Assembly (NCBI GenBank): GCA_022870705.1
Contig: CP072107.1
Coordinates: 990,501-1,054,500 of the forward strand
Direction: 5' to 3'
Length of the DNA stretch: 64,000 nt
From: Oscillospiraceae bacterium CM
GTDB taxonomy: Bacteria; Bacillota; Clostridia; Oscillospirales; Oscillospiraceae
Shown in pieces: positions 1 through 8,275 of this stretch. Numbering within the stretch: position 1 is the first letter of the stretch; each line of letters begins with the position of its first letter. The position numbers and the translations under genes were made by a program. The notes under the pieces are model-generated. The model did no database searches. It was not told the origin of the DNA and saw only the letters and a list, made by a program, of their open reading frames with translations.

Positions 1-647
1 TGCTCATTATTGCCGTCCTCGTTGCGGACGTCAATGTCGCACTGATGATGGCGGCGCTGTTCGGTTCCTGCGTCGGCTTTCTGCCGTATAATAAAAACCC
101 CGCCAAGATTTTCATGGGCGACACCGGCGCGCTCCTGCTCGGCTATGTGCTGGCGACTGTGTCGATTATCGGCCTGTTCAAGTTTTACGCGATCATTTCG
201 TTTGCCGTGCCGTTTCTCGTCGTCGGCCTGCCGCTGTTTGACACCACGTTTGCCTTCATGCGCCGTCTTTTCAGCGGCAGAAACCCAATGTCCCCGGACA
301 GGGGCCATTTCCACCACCGCCTCATTGATATCGGCTTCAGCCAGAAGCAGGCTGTCGCTATCGCTTACGCCATCAGTGGCATCCTAGGCTTGTCGGCTGT
401 CGTCATCACGACGAAGGGAGAAATCCGGGCGATCATCATGCTGGCTTCCCTCGTCGTCGCCGCCGTCATCGGCCTCATCGTCCTCAAAAGTGTTGGAAAA
501 GACGTCCCGGCCGACAGCCCGGAAGATTTGGAGCAAAAGCCAACGGCGCCGGATGAGACGCCCACCGAGCCGTCACAATGCGACGGTAAGGAAGACACGC
601 CAAAGGAGACCGCGGCAAAAAAGCCGGAGGAGAACGATGAGCGCTAA
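1..647 (+). CDS. TagO/WecA-type undecaprenyl-phosphate sugar-1-phosphate transferase (3' part)
   Basis: The open frame enters the window at base 3 with no start, so only the C-terminal part is present. It carries the family signature FMGDTGALLLGY, then membrane segments, the cytoplasmic HFHHRLIDIGFS motif, two more membrane segments, and a charged, Pro/Glu/Lys-rich cytoplasmic tail of about 50 residues. These are hallmarks of the MraY/WecA/TagO integral membrane family, which transfers a sugar-1-phosphate from a UDP-sugar to undecaprenyl phosphate and starts teichoic acid or other envelope glycan synthesis. MraY itself is less likely because the GDTG and HFHH loops match the WecA/TagO/RgpG branch. 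The last 11 bases overlap the next gene (ATGAGCGCTAA), so the two are probably co-translated. The exact substrate cannot be read from this part. Confidence 0.85.
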   Translation, partial: LIIAVLVADVNVALMMAALFGSCVGFLPYNKNPAKIFMGDTGALLLGYVLATVSIIGLFKFYAIISFAVPFLVVGLPLFDTTFAFMRRLFSGRNPMSPDRGHFHHRLIDIGFSQKQAVAIAYAISGILGLSAVVITTKGEIRAIIMLASLVVAAVIGLIVLKSVGKDVPADSPEDLEQKPTAPDETPTEPSQCDGKEDTPKETAAKKPEENDER

Positions 648-1410
648 ACGTGTTCGTTTTATCAGCCTGCTCGGCGTCGTGCTGATCGTTCTCGTCGTCG
701 CCGTCGGGTTTATTTTGACATATGCCGCGCGTGACGCGCGCGTTTTATCGCTGCCGTCATCGACGGGTGACCTGCCCGGCACGACGGGCGTTTTATCTGC
801 CGACGGCGGCCTTTTTGGATCGGACCGCGTTGCGGTAACGCCGGATAATGTTCAAAACGTGATTGCAACGCTTGTGCGACCGGCTGAATATTCGAGAACC
901 GTCGTTGTGGAAAGCGCCTATTCCGGCGGCAGCGCGACGAGCCGCATCAGCACCGTCGTCTTAGACGATTTACAGGCACTCATCGTCGAGATGGCAGGCT
1001 CGAAAAAGCATATTGTCATCACCGGTGGGACGGTTTATATCTGGTATAACGGCGAAAAAAACCCCCGCGAAATGCCGTTTGAGGCATCGGGGGATGACAG
1101 GACTGTATTGGACAGCTATCAAATGCTGCTGACATATGAAGATGTTTTATCGCTCGACAAAAGCAGCATTACAGATGCCGTTTATGATACATATGCCGGT
1201 GAAGGCTGCATTTCCGTCACTTTTAAATCGCCCTTGCTGGGGTATAAGACCATCTGTCATATCGCCGTTGCCAGCGGCCTGCTCATTGGGGCCGAGCAGT
1301 ATGACGGGCAAAAGCTCGTCTACCGCCAAACGGCTATGGATTACACTGCCTCGGCGGACAAGGCGGCGTTTACCCTGCCGGATGGTACAAATCCCGTCAG
1401 TGCTCATTAA
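637..1410 (+). CDS. Membrane-anchored extracytoplasmic protein, function unknown
   Basis: 257 residues if started at the ATG that overlaps the stop of the glycosyltransferase; SD-like GGAGGAG lies just before it. A short basic N-terminus (MSAKRVRF) is followed by one hydrophobic segment (about residues 9-28) and then a soluble domain rich in beta-type sequence, which should lie outside the membrane. I do not recognise a named family. Overlap with the upstream wall-glycan transferase suggests an envelope role, but this is inference from position. Its last 14 bases overlap the end of the convergent minus-strand gene. Confidence 0.75.
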   Translation: MSAKRVRFISLLGVVLIVLVVAVGFILTYAARDARVLSLPSSTGDLPGTTGVLSADGGLFGSDRVAVTPDNVQNVIATLVRPAEYSRTVVVESAYSGGSATSRISTVVLDDLQALIVEMAGSKKHIVITGGTVYIWYNGEKNPREMPFEASGDDRTVLDSYQMLLTYEDVLSLDKSSITDAVYDTYAGEGCISVTFKSPLLGYKTICHIAVASGLLIGAEQYDGQKLVYRQTAMDYTASADKAAFTLPDGTNPVSAH

Positions 1411-1831
1411 TAATACTGAACGCCAAAAAGGCCAGAATGATGAGAAACTCCTCATCACCGCTTTCTATAAAGAAAAACAAAAGCAGAAGGAACAAAAGCA
1501 GGTCGCCAATATCGAGCCCGAAGGGCAGATTGTCAAAAGCCCCCTTGAGACCATTGCCGAACCCGCCAAAGAGGTTGTTTAGCCCGCCGTGCCCACCGAG
1601 AAGGCTCCCAAGACCGCTGCTGATACCGCCGAAAAGGCTGCCCAGCCCGTTACCGGCAGCACCCGCGTTGATGGGCTTGCTTTTGATACCGGCATCGCCG
1701 TGGGCAGGTGATGGGGGTGTTGGCCGCGCGGCACCGGCGCCCGGTGCGCCGCGCCGCGCGCTTTGTATGGTTGGCGCGTCCTGAACGCGAACGTATTTGC
1801 CAGTGTTCCCGATGTACCTGTTATACACCAC
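1397..1831 (-). CDS. Small Gly-rich protein with C-terminal hydrophobic segment, unknown
   Basis: About 144 residues. No ATG is suitable. A GGAGG at 1841-1837 sits 5 or 8 bases before two adjacent GTG codons (1831 and 1828), inside the last codons of the upstream gene, so translation is probably coupled. The middle is Gly/Leu/Asn/Phe-rich with repeated GLGSLFGG/GLGSLLGG/LNNLFGGFG units. It is followed by a strongly hydrophobic LLLFLLLLFFF stretch, an acidic ESGDEE, and a second hydrophobic end. It may be membrane-associated. No family recognised; it forms a run of three small minus-strand genes. Confidence 0.6.
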   Translation of the reverse strand: MVYNRYIGNTGKYVRVQDAPTIQSARRGAPGAGAARPTPPSPAHGDAGIKSKPINAGAAGNGLGSLFGGISSGLGSLLGGHGGLNNLFGGFGNGLKGAFDNLPFGLDIGDLLLFLLLLFFFIESGDEEFLIILAFLAFSIINEH

Positions 1832-2210
1832 CGCCACCTCCGGAAAATTCGGCCAGCGCGATTTTCGCCAGCTTTGCAAGTTTTGCGATCTCCGCCGCTT
1901 TGTCGATTTTGGCGTGGCGCTCTTCCTTCAGATAAGGTTTAATGGCGTTTAACAGCACGGACTTGTCATTACTGCCTGTTGAGTACTCGCCGATCAGCCG
2001 TGTCATCAGCCGCGTCATTTTCGGATCGAGGCCGCCGAGCGTTGAGGCGATTTTTGTCAGGTCGGGCATACTCGCCACATCGCCGCCCGTTCCGCTGGGC
2101 GATGAGCCGGAACCAATCGAACCGGAGAGGGAGCGGGCAATGCCCATAATTTTTTCCATATCCTCAGGAGATGTCAGGATTTTATTGATTTTATCTTCAA
2201 GCTCGCTCAT
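1821..2210 (-). CDS. Small helical protein, unknown
   Basis: 129 residues starting MSELEDKINKILTSPEDMEK. Predicted largely helical, with a flexible Ser/Gly patch (about residues 30-45) and a Lys/Ala/Leu-rich C-terminal helix ending in a Gly run. A GAGGTG-type SD precedes the ATG. It overlaps the next minus-strand gene by its last few codons. The N-terminal pattern (a short helix repeat with 'SPEDMEKIMGIA') recalls small conserved clostridial proteins of unknown role; no function is assigned. Confidence 0.7.
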   Translation of the reverse strand: MSELEDKINKILTSPEDMEKIMGIARSLSGSIGSGSSPSGTGGDVASMPDLTKIASTLGGLDPKMTRLMTRLIGEYSTGSNDKSVLLNAIKPYLKEERHAKIDKAAEIAKLAKLAKIALAEFSGGGGGV

Positions 2211-2242
2211 ACTGCACCTCCATTCCGCGATATATTATGTCG

Positions 2243-2509
2243 TCACTTCATCATTTTAAGAATTTGCTCTGCGAGGTGTACGCCCTCCTCTGTTTTTAAA
2301 ATAGTGGATAACGCGTTTTTCAAGGTCGCGGTGTCACCGTTATTCAGCGCGTTCATGAGGTCACCTTCGCTGCCGCTGAGCAGGTTCTGGACGCTTTTGC
2401 CCTCCGGTGAGTCGATCAGCTTTTCCAATTCTTCCTTCTTGCCGGAAAACCGCGCGCCGGCTGCGGTGTTTAAAAAGTCGTTCGTCGCTTTCCCATAGTC
2501 AAATCCCAT
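2243..2509 (-). CDS. Small helical protein, unknown
   Basis: 88 residues, MGFDYGKATNDFLNT..., with AAAGGATG 8 bases before the ATG. Mostly amphipathic helix with a repeated 'L(L)SGSEGDLMNALNNGDTATLKNAL' type pattern. First of three consecutive minus-strand small genes (2509 to 1397) that look like one transcription unit. It shares helical character and the 'SPEGK/SPEDM' motif with the following gene, so the two may be distant relatives. No known function recognised. Confidence 0.7.
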   Translation of the reverse strand: MGFDYGKATNDFLNTAAGARFSGKKEELEKLIDSPEGKSVQNLLSGSEGDLMNALNNGDTATLKNALSTILKTEEGVHLAEQILKMMK

Positions 2510-2639
2510 TAAAGTTCATCCTTTCATGACGGTGTGCTTAAAGCGTGATTTTAAAGCAGACCAGCCCAGACCGTTCTAAATCAGTATATTCCGGAAAAAC
2601 AATGTGGTGACTCTATAGCCCGCGTTGGTGGAGATGTTT

Positions 2640-3101
2640 ATGAAAATCCTCGTGCTGTCAGATTCCCACGGCCAGTTGCAGCCCATGCTCAACGCCGTTT
2701 TTGATGAAAAGCCCGATCTTATCCTTCATCTCGGGGATTATGAGCGCGACGCCGCCGGTTTGCGCCGGGCGTATCCCGATGTATATTGCCGCGCCGTCCG
2801 CGGCAACGGCGACTATCACGGCCATGAGCCGGACATCGATGAATTTGTCATCGACAACAAACGGATTTTTATGACGCATGGTCATTTATACGGCGTCAAA
2901 ATGTCGCTCGATTCGCTTGTGAATACAGCTCTTTGCCGTGGGGCCGATGTTGTTCTGTTCGGGCATACGCACAGGCCGCTTGCGACAACGGTGCAGGACG
3001 TACTTGTCATAAACCCCGGCAGCGCCGGCATGGGCAAAAAAACAGGCGCCGTGCTCGAGATCGAACACGGTGCCGTCAGCTGCCGGGCGATTGACTTGTG
3101 A
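2640..3101 (+). CDS. YfcE/MJ0936-type metallophosphoesterase
   Basis: 153 residues from the ATG at 2640, chosen because GGTGGAG lies 6 bases upstream. It shows the metallophosphoesterase motifs in order: DSHG (residues 9-12), LGDYE, RGNGDYH, THGHLYG and FGHTHRP, which supply the Asp/His/Asn ligands of a dinuclear metal centre. Length and motif spacing fit the small YfcE-like phosphodiesterases; the physiological substrate is not known. It stands alone on the plus strand. Confidence 0.9.
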   Translation: MKILVLSDSHGQLQPMLNAVFDEKPDLILHLGDYERDAAGLRRAYPDVYCRAVRGNGDYHGHEPDIDEFVIDNKRIFMTHGHLYGVKMSLDSLVNTALCRGADVVLFGHTHRPLATTVQDVLVINPGSAGMGKKTGAVLEIEHGAVSCRAIDL

Positions 3102-3117
3102 TGGAATAAAATTTTGG

Positions 3118-3339
3118 CTAAATTTCAAACGCGTCCTCACCGGGCGTCTCGCCCGGCTTCTTTTTGTGAAGAAACTGCGGCCGCTCCGGTTCACGCTTTA
3201 AAGGATCGTAAATATATCGGCGGCACGCGCCGTGCGCCGGCGTAATCCCGCGTTTGACGCAGGCGACCTCGCCGTCACTGATGATGGTTCCATAGCGGCA
3301 ATGGGAACACGACGGGGCGATATGACGATTGAACAGCAT
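3118..3339 (-). CDS. Small four-cysteine protein, probable zinc ribbon
   Basis: 73 residues, preceded by GGGAGG 7 bases before the ATG. Four cysteines in the first half, CSHC near residue 11 and single Cys near 27 and 39, followed by RRYIYDPLKREPERP. The pattern suggests a small metal-binding fold. No function known. Confidence 0.7.
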   Translation of the reverse strand: MLFNRHIAPSCSHCRYGTIISDGEVACVKRGITPAHGACRRYIYDPLKREPERPQFLHKKKPGETPGEDAFEI

Positions 3340-3481
3340 GACAAAAACCTCCCGCAGGATAACGCCATCTCGTCACATTATACCGCGCCGGACAGGCACT
3401 TTCAATAAAAACGGCTCGATTCTTCGCACATAGAAATATATTTTTAACACCAATTCCCACTTGCCGCAACAGATGACCTGA

Positions 3482-4663
3482 TTATCGCCATGGCCGGAGA
3501 CGACCGCGGCGCTTTTTTTCTGCCAGACGCGCCGCCAAAATAAATAAGATAAGCACCGCCAGAGCGCTCAGACACGAGACCTGGGCCGCGGCGGTAAAAT
3601 TAAGCGACGCGATGCCTTTGACCTGCTGCGCGAGATAAACGGCCGCCGGGAGCTTAAAAACAAACAGCCTTGCCAGAAAATAGGCAAGGACGGCTGACAA
3701 GCCGCCCTGAATGATTTTACCGTAAATATAGGTTCGGACGGACAAACCGCTGTCCCCGATAAACGAGAGAACCTGACAATGGACGGACAGACCCGCCCAG
3801 CCGAGCATGAATGCCGCCATCGCCATCGAGCCCGACAGCGTCCCAGACGCCCCCTGAAGGCTCCAAACGCCGCTCGTCAGCTCAATAAAGCCGGTCAAAA
3901 GGCGCTCGGCCCACGCGGCGTCAAAACCGAGCGGCGCGAAAACAGCGCCGATCAGACCGGCGAAAAACGGGATCACACCGGCAAAAAACAGCAGCCGGAT
4001 GAATACGGTAAAAAAGATGACGAACCCGCAGATGTTCAGTGTCGTCTGAAAGGCTGAAACGACAGAGTCGGTAAACGCGGCGGTAAAACGCTTGGCGGCG
4101 ATTTCCGGCAGCCGGGCGTCGCTGCCGCGGTCGGCAGCGGCCCCCCAGGAGCGGAAGATCACCCCGACGGCAACGGACGCAGCGGCGTGCGCCAGATAGA
4201 GAACGAGGCCAACGGCGCTGCTCGAAAAAATGCCCGCCCCGACGACGCCGAGGATAAACGCCGGCCCAGAGTTGTTGCAGAAGGACAAGAGGCGCTCAGC
4301 CTCGTTTTTGCTGCAGCTGCCGTTTTGATACAGCGCGATGACCGTCTTGGCACCGACGGGATAGCCGCCGACAAAGCCCAGAACAAATGCCGTGGCGCAC
4401 GTCCCGCCGACGTTGAATAAAGGGCGCATGACAGGCTCCAGAAAGCGTCCGAAATAACGCGCGATACCAAGCTCAACGATAAGCGTCGACAAGACGAAAA
4501 ACGGGAAAAGCGACGGAATGATGACGTTGAGGCATAGCGACAGCCCATCGCTGGCGGCCTTGATAGACGCGGCCGGATAGACGACAAGTGCCGCGACAGC
4601 CGTCAACAGCGCCAGGCATATGAGCGCGTCAAAAACTTTTTTATGAAACATGATACGCATCAT
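3482..4663 (-). CDS. ylbJ: Sporulation integral membrane protein YlbJ
   Basis: 393 residues from the ATG at 4663, which has GGAAGGTG about 9 bases upstream; longer upstream reading in this frame is only the shadow of yqfC/yqfD. The protein is almost wholly hydrophobic, with about eight membrane segments. It contains the Gly-rich motif FVLGFVGGYPVGAKTV and the loop RLLSFCNNSGPAFILGVVG, both typical of YlbJ (nucleoside-recognition/Gate-like transporter fold). In Bacillus YlbJ is made in the mother cell under sigma-E and is needed for spore cortex formation and dipicolinic acid traffic. It diverges from yqfC across a short region with a sigma-E-like promoter and an inverted repeat. Confidence 0.9.
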   Translation of the reverse strand: MMRIMFHKKVFDALICLALLTAVAALVVYPAASIKAASDGLSLCLNVIIPSLFPFFVLSTLIVELGIARYFGRFLEPVMRPLFNVGGTCATAFVLGFVGGYPVGAKTVIALYQNGSCSKNEAERLLSFCNNSGPAFILGVVGAGIFSSSAVGLVLYLAHAAASVAVGVIFRSWGAAADRGSDARLPEIAAKRFTAAFTDSVVSAFQTTLNICGFVIFFTVFIRLLFFAGVIPFFAGLIGAVFAPLGFDAAWAERLLTGFIELTSGVWSLQGASGTLSGSMAMAAFMLGWAGLSVHCQVLSFIGDSGLSVRTYIYGKIIQGGLSAVLAYFLARLFVFKLPAAVYLAQQVKGIASLNFTAAAQVSCLSALAVLILFILAARLAEKKRRGRLRPWR

Positions 4664-4688
4664 GATGTCAACACCTTCCGGAAAAGCA

Positions 4689-4726
4689 TATGCGCCGGAG
4701 GGCGTATTTTTTCCGTCCGGCGCATA
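4689..4726. repeat. 11-bp perfect inverted repeat between ylbJ and yqfC
   Basis: TATGCGCCGGA (4689-4699) and TCCGGCGCATA (4716-4726) form a perfect 11-bp stem with a 16-base loop that includes a T run. The right arm overlaps the probable -10 of the yqfC promoter. It could act as a hairpin in either leader transcript or as a protein site. Confidence 0.6.
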
Positions 4727-4730
4727 AACA
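4702..4730 (+). promoter_or_regulatory. Probable sigma-E promoter of yqfC-yqfD
   Basis: GCGTATT (4702-4708), a 14-base spacer, then CATAAACA (4723-4730). This resembles the sigma-E consensus (ATATT-type -35, CATACA-type -10) expected for mother-cell genes, 40 bases before the yqfC start. Confidence 0.5.
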
Positions 4731-4769
4731 TTAATAGCGCCGTACAGACGCGCGGGGAGGTAGCAATCG

Positions 4770-5051
4770 GTGAAGTCAGACAAAGTGAGAAACAGGCTCA
4801 TAGACCGCGCCGTCGAAATGTTCGACCTTCCGGGTGAAGTACTCGCGGGGCAGCCGAAGCTGACGGTCACGGGGAACCGGCAAGTGCATATCGAGTGCCA
4901 TAAAGGCCTCATTGAATATGACGGCAGTTTGATTGCTGTAAACGGCGGGGCCGTCGTCGTCAAAATCACCGGCGAGCGGCTGGAGCTCGTTTCAATGACC
5001 GCCGAGGAGCTGCTCGTTAAAGGGCTCATCGCCGCCATCGACTTTGAATAG
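4770..5051 (+). CDS. yqfC: Sporulation protein YqfC
   Basis: 93 residues from a GTG start with GGGGAGG 9 bases upstream. The sequence (DLPGEVLAGQPKLTVTGN..., ...VEIEN-like 'IECHKGLIEYD', then LIAVNGGAVVVKI and EELLVKGLI) follows the YqfC/YabP beta-rich small protein family throughout. YqfC is a mother-cell sporulation protein normally encoded directly before yqfD, as here (9-base gap). Confidence 0.9.
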   Translation: MKSDKVRNRLIDRAVEMFDLPGEVLAGQPKLTVTGNRQVHIECHKGLIEYDGSLIAVNGGAVVVKITGERLELVSMTAEELLVKGLIAAIDFE

Positions 5052-5060
5052 AGGGATATC

Positions 5061-6296
5061 ATGAAAAAAGCCATCAATTTCGTCCGCGGCAGCATCCGGG
5101 CCGAGGTGGCGTGCCCGTACCCGGAGCGGTTTATTAACCTTTGCGCGCAAGAAGGTATTGAATTCTGGGATTTACACTGCATTTCAAAGACGGACGTCCG
5201 TCTGACGCTGCCCATAAAAGGCTACAGTAAGTTGCGGGCGCTCGCCGAAAAGGCCGGTTTTGATGCAAGACCGGTCAAAAAGACGGGCGTCCCATTTTTT
5301 TTGTGGAAAATCCGCAAACGCTATGTCCTGCTCGCCGGGATGGTTTTGATGTTTGCCGCCGTCTGGAGCTCGTCTCTTTTCATCTGGGAAATTCACGTTG
5401 AAGGCAACGATAAGGTGACGACGCCGGAAATTTTGTCTGAACTGAAAGCGCATGGTATCGGCATCGGCACCTTCGGCCCGTCTATCTCGTCGGAGGCCAT
5501 ATCAAACGACTTGCTGATGAAGCTCCCGCGTCTATCCTGGATTGCCATCAACGTCAGCGGGAGCCGGGCAGACGTTTTGGTGCGCGAGCGCATTCCAAAG
5601 CCGGAAATCGTCGATGAAAATACCCCGTCCATGGTCTACGCCACAAAATCCGGCGTCATCACGAAAATGAGCGTTCTGGAAGGCGCGCGCGCCGTCCAGG
5701 AAGGCGCGACGGTAGAGGCGGGCGACGTCCTCGTGAGCGGCATTATGGATTCAATATCATCCGGGCGGCGAACCGTCCACGCGATGGGGGAAGTCACCGC
5801 GCGGACATGGTATGCGTTCTCCGCCCAGATCGTCCTGCCCGCATCGGAAAAAGCTTATACGGGTAAAACACAGACAAAAACAGCGGTTATCATTGCCGGA
5901 AAAAGGATAAATTTATATTTAAACGGTGGAATTGTGTTTGATGATTATGATAAAATAACAAAAACAACAGTTTTGCGGCTGCCGACGGGAAATATCCTGC
6001 CGATCGCGTTTGTTAAAGAGACGTATACAGACTACAAGCCGTCCGGTACGCAGATGTCCCTTTTAACAGCGACGGAGCTTTTGGAAAAGCGCCTGCTCGA
6101 CCGGCTGAATAAAACAATCGGTGACGACGGGCAGGTCATCACAACAACGTTTGACACGGCCGTTAACGGGGACATCGTTGTCGTCACGCTGAAGGCCGAA
6201 TGCACCGAGCAGATTGCCGCTCTGCGCCCCTTCACGGCCGAAGAGCAGCAGCAGGCAAAAGAGCAGCCACCAAAAACAAATGAAACGGAGAACTGA
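5061..6296 (+). CDS. yqfD: Sporulation protein YqfD
   Basis: 411 residues; GAGGGA precedes the ATG. Order of parts: a cytoplasmic N-terminal domain (about 1-85), one membrane segment (about 92-113, LLAGMVLMFAAVWSSSLFIW), then a large extracytoplasmic part with POTRA-like beginning (IHVEGNDKVTTPEILSELKAHGI) and the conserved VREREPKPEIVD-like stretch. This matches YqfD (stage IV sporulation, sigma-E regulon). Co-transcribed with yqfC and followed after 2 bases by phoH. Confidence 0.9.
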   Translation: MKKAINFVRGSIRAEVACPYPERFINLCAQEGIEFWDLHCISKTDVRLTLPIKGYSKLRALAEKAGFDARPVKKTGVPFFLWKIRKRYVLLAGMVLMFAAVWSSSLFIWEIHVEGNDKVTTPEILSELKAHGIGIGTFGPSISSEAISNDLLMKLPRLSWIAINVSGSRADVLVRERIPKPEIVDENTPSMVYATKSGVITKMSVLEGARAVQEGATVEAGDVLVSGIMDSISSGRRTVHAMGEVTARTWYAFSAQIVLPASEKAYTGKTQTKTAVIIAGKRINLYLNGGIVFDDYDKITKTTVLRLPTGNILPIAFVKETYTDYKPSGTQMSLLTATELLEKRLLDRLNKTIGDDGQVITTTFDTAVNGDIVVVTLKAECTEQIAALRPFTAEEQQQAKEQPPKTNETEN

Positions 6297-6298
6297 CC

Positions 6299-7312
6299 AT
6301 GGCGGAAAAGACGATGAGTGTCGACAGGCTGGAGCATATCATCAGCGTGTTCGGCTCCTTCGACGAAAATCTGCGCCTGATTGAAGAGGAACTGAGCGTT
6401 AAAATTACCGACAGAAATTCCGAGCTCGGCCTTTCCGGCGATGATGAAAACGTCGCCTATGCCGAACGGGCCATATCGGGCCTTTTGTCCCTAGCGGCGA
6501 AAGGTGAAAATATTGACGCGCGCAGCGTCCGGTATATCATTGGGCTTGTCCGAGAGGGGCAGGACGACAAAATCGGCCAGCTGGCGCGCGACGTGATCTG
6601 CATCACCGCCAAAGGCAAGCCCGTCAAGGCCAAAACGCTGGGGCAGAAGACATATGTCGAGGCAATCGGAAAAAAGACCGTGACGCTCGGCATAGGCCCG
6701 GCCGGTACCGGCAAAACGTATCTCGCTGTGGCCGCCGCTGTCGCCGCGTTTCGGGACAAGTCTGTCAACAGGATTATTCTAACGCGCCCGGCCGTCGAGG
6801 CGGGCGAGCGCCTCGGCTTTTTGCCCGGCGACCTGCAAAGCAAGGTTGATCCGTACCTGCGCCCCTTGTATGACGCGCTGTTTGAAATGCTCGGCGCTGA
6901 GACGTACACGAAATACCTCGAGCGCGGCAACATTGAGGTTGCCCCCTTGGCTTATATGCGCGGACGGACGCTGGACGATGCGTTTATCATTTTAGACGAG
7001 GCGCAGAACACCTCCCGCGAGCAGATGAAAATGTTTTTAACGCGCCTCGGCTTCGGGTCAAAAATCGTCATCACGGGCGATATCACGCAAATCGACCTGC
7101 CAAGCGATAAGACGAGCGGCCTCAAAGAGGCCATGCGTGTGCTGGAGGGTGTCGACGATGTGGCCATCTGCCGCCTGACAGGGGCCGACGTTGTCCGCCA
7201 TGTCCTTGTCCAGCGGATTATTGACGCATATGACCGCTATGAGAAAGTGAAGCCGGAAACCGGCAAGCAGGCGCCGGGCAGGAGAAGAAAAAGTGAAAAA
7301 GCACCGCATTGA
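6299..7312 (+). CDS. phoH: PhoH family ATPase
   Basis: 337 residues. An N-terminal KH-like region (about 1-115) is followed by the PhoH P-loop domain: Walker A GPAGTGKTYLAVAAAV, then RPAVEAGERLGFLPGD, DPYLRPLYDAL and Walker B FIILDEAQN. PhoH proteins are RNA-linked ATPases; in Firmicutes the gene normally sits next to ybeY, as here, and overlaps it by 20 bases. In Bacillus pgpH lies between phoH and ybeY; it is absent here. The C-terminus is basic. Confidence 0.93.
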   Translation: MAEKTMSVDRLEHIISVFGSFDENLRLIEEELSVKITDRNSELGLSGDDENVAYAERAISGLLSLAAKGENIDARSVRYIIGLVREGQDDKIGQLARDVICITAKGKPVKAKTLGQKTYVEAIGKKTVTLGIGPAGTGKTYLAVAAAVAAFRDKSVNRIILTRPAVEAGERLGFLPGDLQSKVDPYLRPLYDALFEMLGAETYTKYLERGNIEVAPLAYMRGRTLDDAFIILDEAQNTSREQMKMFLTRLGFGSKIVITGDITQIDLPSDKTSGLKEAMRVLEGVDDVAICRLTGADVVRHVLVQRIIDAYDRYEKVKPETGKQAPGRRRKSEKAPH

Positions 7313-7787
7313 CGTGAAAAGCCGCGTCCTCACCGCCGGGTTGGAACTTGATATCGCCCTCCTGCGCCGCAGTATCGTGACGGCGCTTTCTATGGAAGAT
7401 GTGGACAGGCCATGTTTTGTCAGCGTCCTTATTACCGACGATGCGGGTATCCGAGCGCTCAACAGCGCGTATCGTGGCAAGGACAGCGCGACGGATGTTT
7501 TGTCCTTCCCGCAGCAGGTGCTGACGCCGGGCTTTTTTGACCCCGTCTTGTCGGAAATCGACAGGGATACGGGCCTTCTGCCGCTGGGTGATATTGTCCT
7601 GTCGCTGGACAGGCTCAAAAGCCAGGCTAGAGCATTCGGCCAGCCGCTCGACAGAGAGATGGCGTATCTCACGATCCATTCTGTTTTGCACCTATTGGGC
7701 TATGACCACCTCGACGAAGGGGAAGAGAAGCGGCGTATGCGTGCCCGCGAAGAGGCCATTTTGGAAAAGGTTTGGATAAGCGGATGA
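7293..7787 (+). CDS. ybeY: Endoribonuclease YbeY (rRNA maturation)
   Basis: 164 residues from GTG at 7293. The zinc-binding signature HSVLHLLGYDH (HxxxHxxGxDH) is present near the C-terminus, and the upstream LNSAYRGKDSATDVLSFP segment is the family's other conserved block. YbeY processes the 3' end of 16S rRNA and takes part in ribosome quality control. It overlaps phoH at its start and dgkA at its end (ATGA). Confidence 0.95.
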   Translation: MKKHRIDVKSRVLTAGLELDIALLRRSIVTALSMEDVDRPCFVSVLITDDAGIRALNSAYRGKDSATDVLSFPQQVLTPGFFDPVLSEIDRDTGLLPLGDIVLSLDRLKSQARAFGQPLDREMAYLTIHSVLHLLGYDHLDEGEEKRRMRAREEAILEKVWISG

Positions 7788-8275
7788 AAAAGAGTTTTCG
7801 CTGCGCGTTTTCTGGAGTTATTTTCTGCCTGAAGTCCGAGCGCAACTGCCGCGTTCATCTGGCCGCGGCGATCTATGTGTTGCTGTCGTCGGCCATCTGC
7901 CGCCTGTCGGCCGGTGAGTGGGCACTCGTTTTGCTCTGTATCGGCCTTGTGACCGGCGCGGAGCTTCTAAACACGGCAGTTGAAAAACTCTGTGACGCGC
8001 TCAATCCCGAATACAGCGCCGCCATCGGACGCGTCAAAGATATGGCGGCAGGCGCCGTTTTGATGGCCGCTCTTTTAAGCGCCGCCGTCGGTGGGATCAT
8101 TTTTTTCAACGGTGAAAAATTGACGCGGTTTTTTGCGTTTACAGCCTCGCACATCGCCGTAACGGCATTCATGCTTGCCTCGCTACCGGCTGCGGCCGCA
8201 CTTGTAATCAGGAGATATGATAATGACAGCAAAAACAGCCATGATCACCATCGCGGGGAGACCGAACGTCGGTAA
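7784..8275 (+). CDS. dgkA: Diacylglycerol/undecaprenol kinase, DgkA family
   Basis: 163 residues from the ATG that overlaps the ybeY stop. Three or four membrane segments and the core motif ELLNTAVEKLCDAL, followed by GRVKDMAAGAVLM, identify the small Gram-positive DgkA family, which phosphorylates undecaprenol (or diacylglycerol). The protein is longer than the usual ~120-130 residues: an extra fourth hydrophobic segment and a hydrophilic His/Arg-rich tail extend 53 bases into era, read in another frame. Confidence 0.9.
   Translation: MKKSFRCAFSGVIFCLKSERNCRVHLAAAIYVLLSSAICRLSAGEWALVLLCIGLVTGAELLNTAVEKLCDALNPEYSAAIGRVKDMAAGAVLMAALLSAAVGGIIFFNGEKLTRFFAFTASHIAVTAFMLASLPAAAALVIRRYDNDSKNSHDHHRGETERR

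Noticed and set aside
4664-5215. N-terminal extension of ylbJ
   Set aside because: The frame stays open upstream, but it runs through the divergent yqfC/yqfD genes. A good SD and ATG at 4663 give the normal family length.
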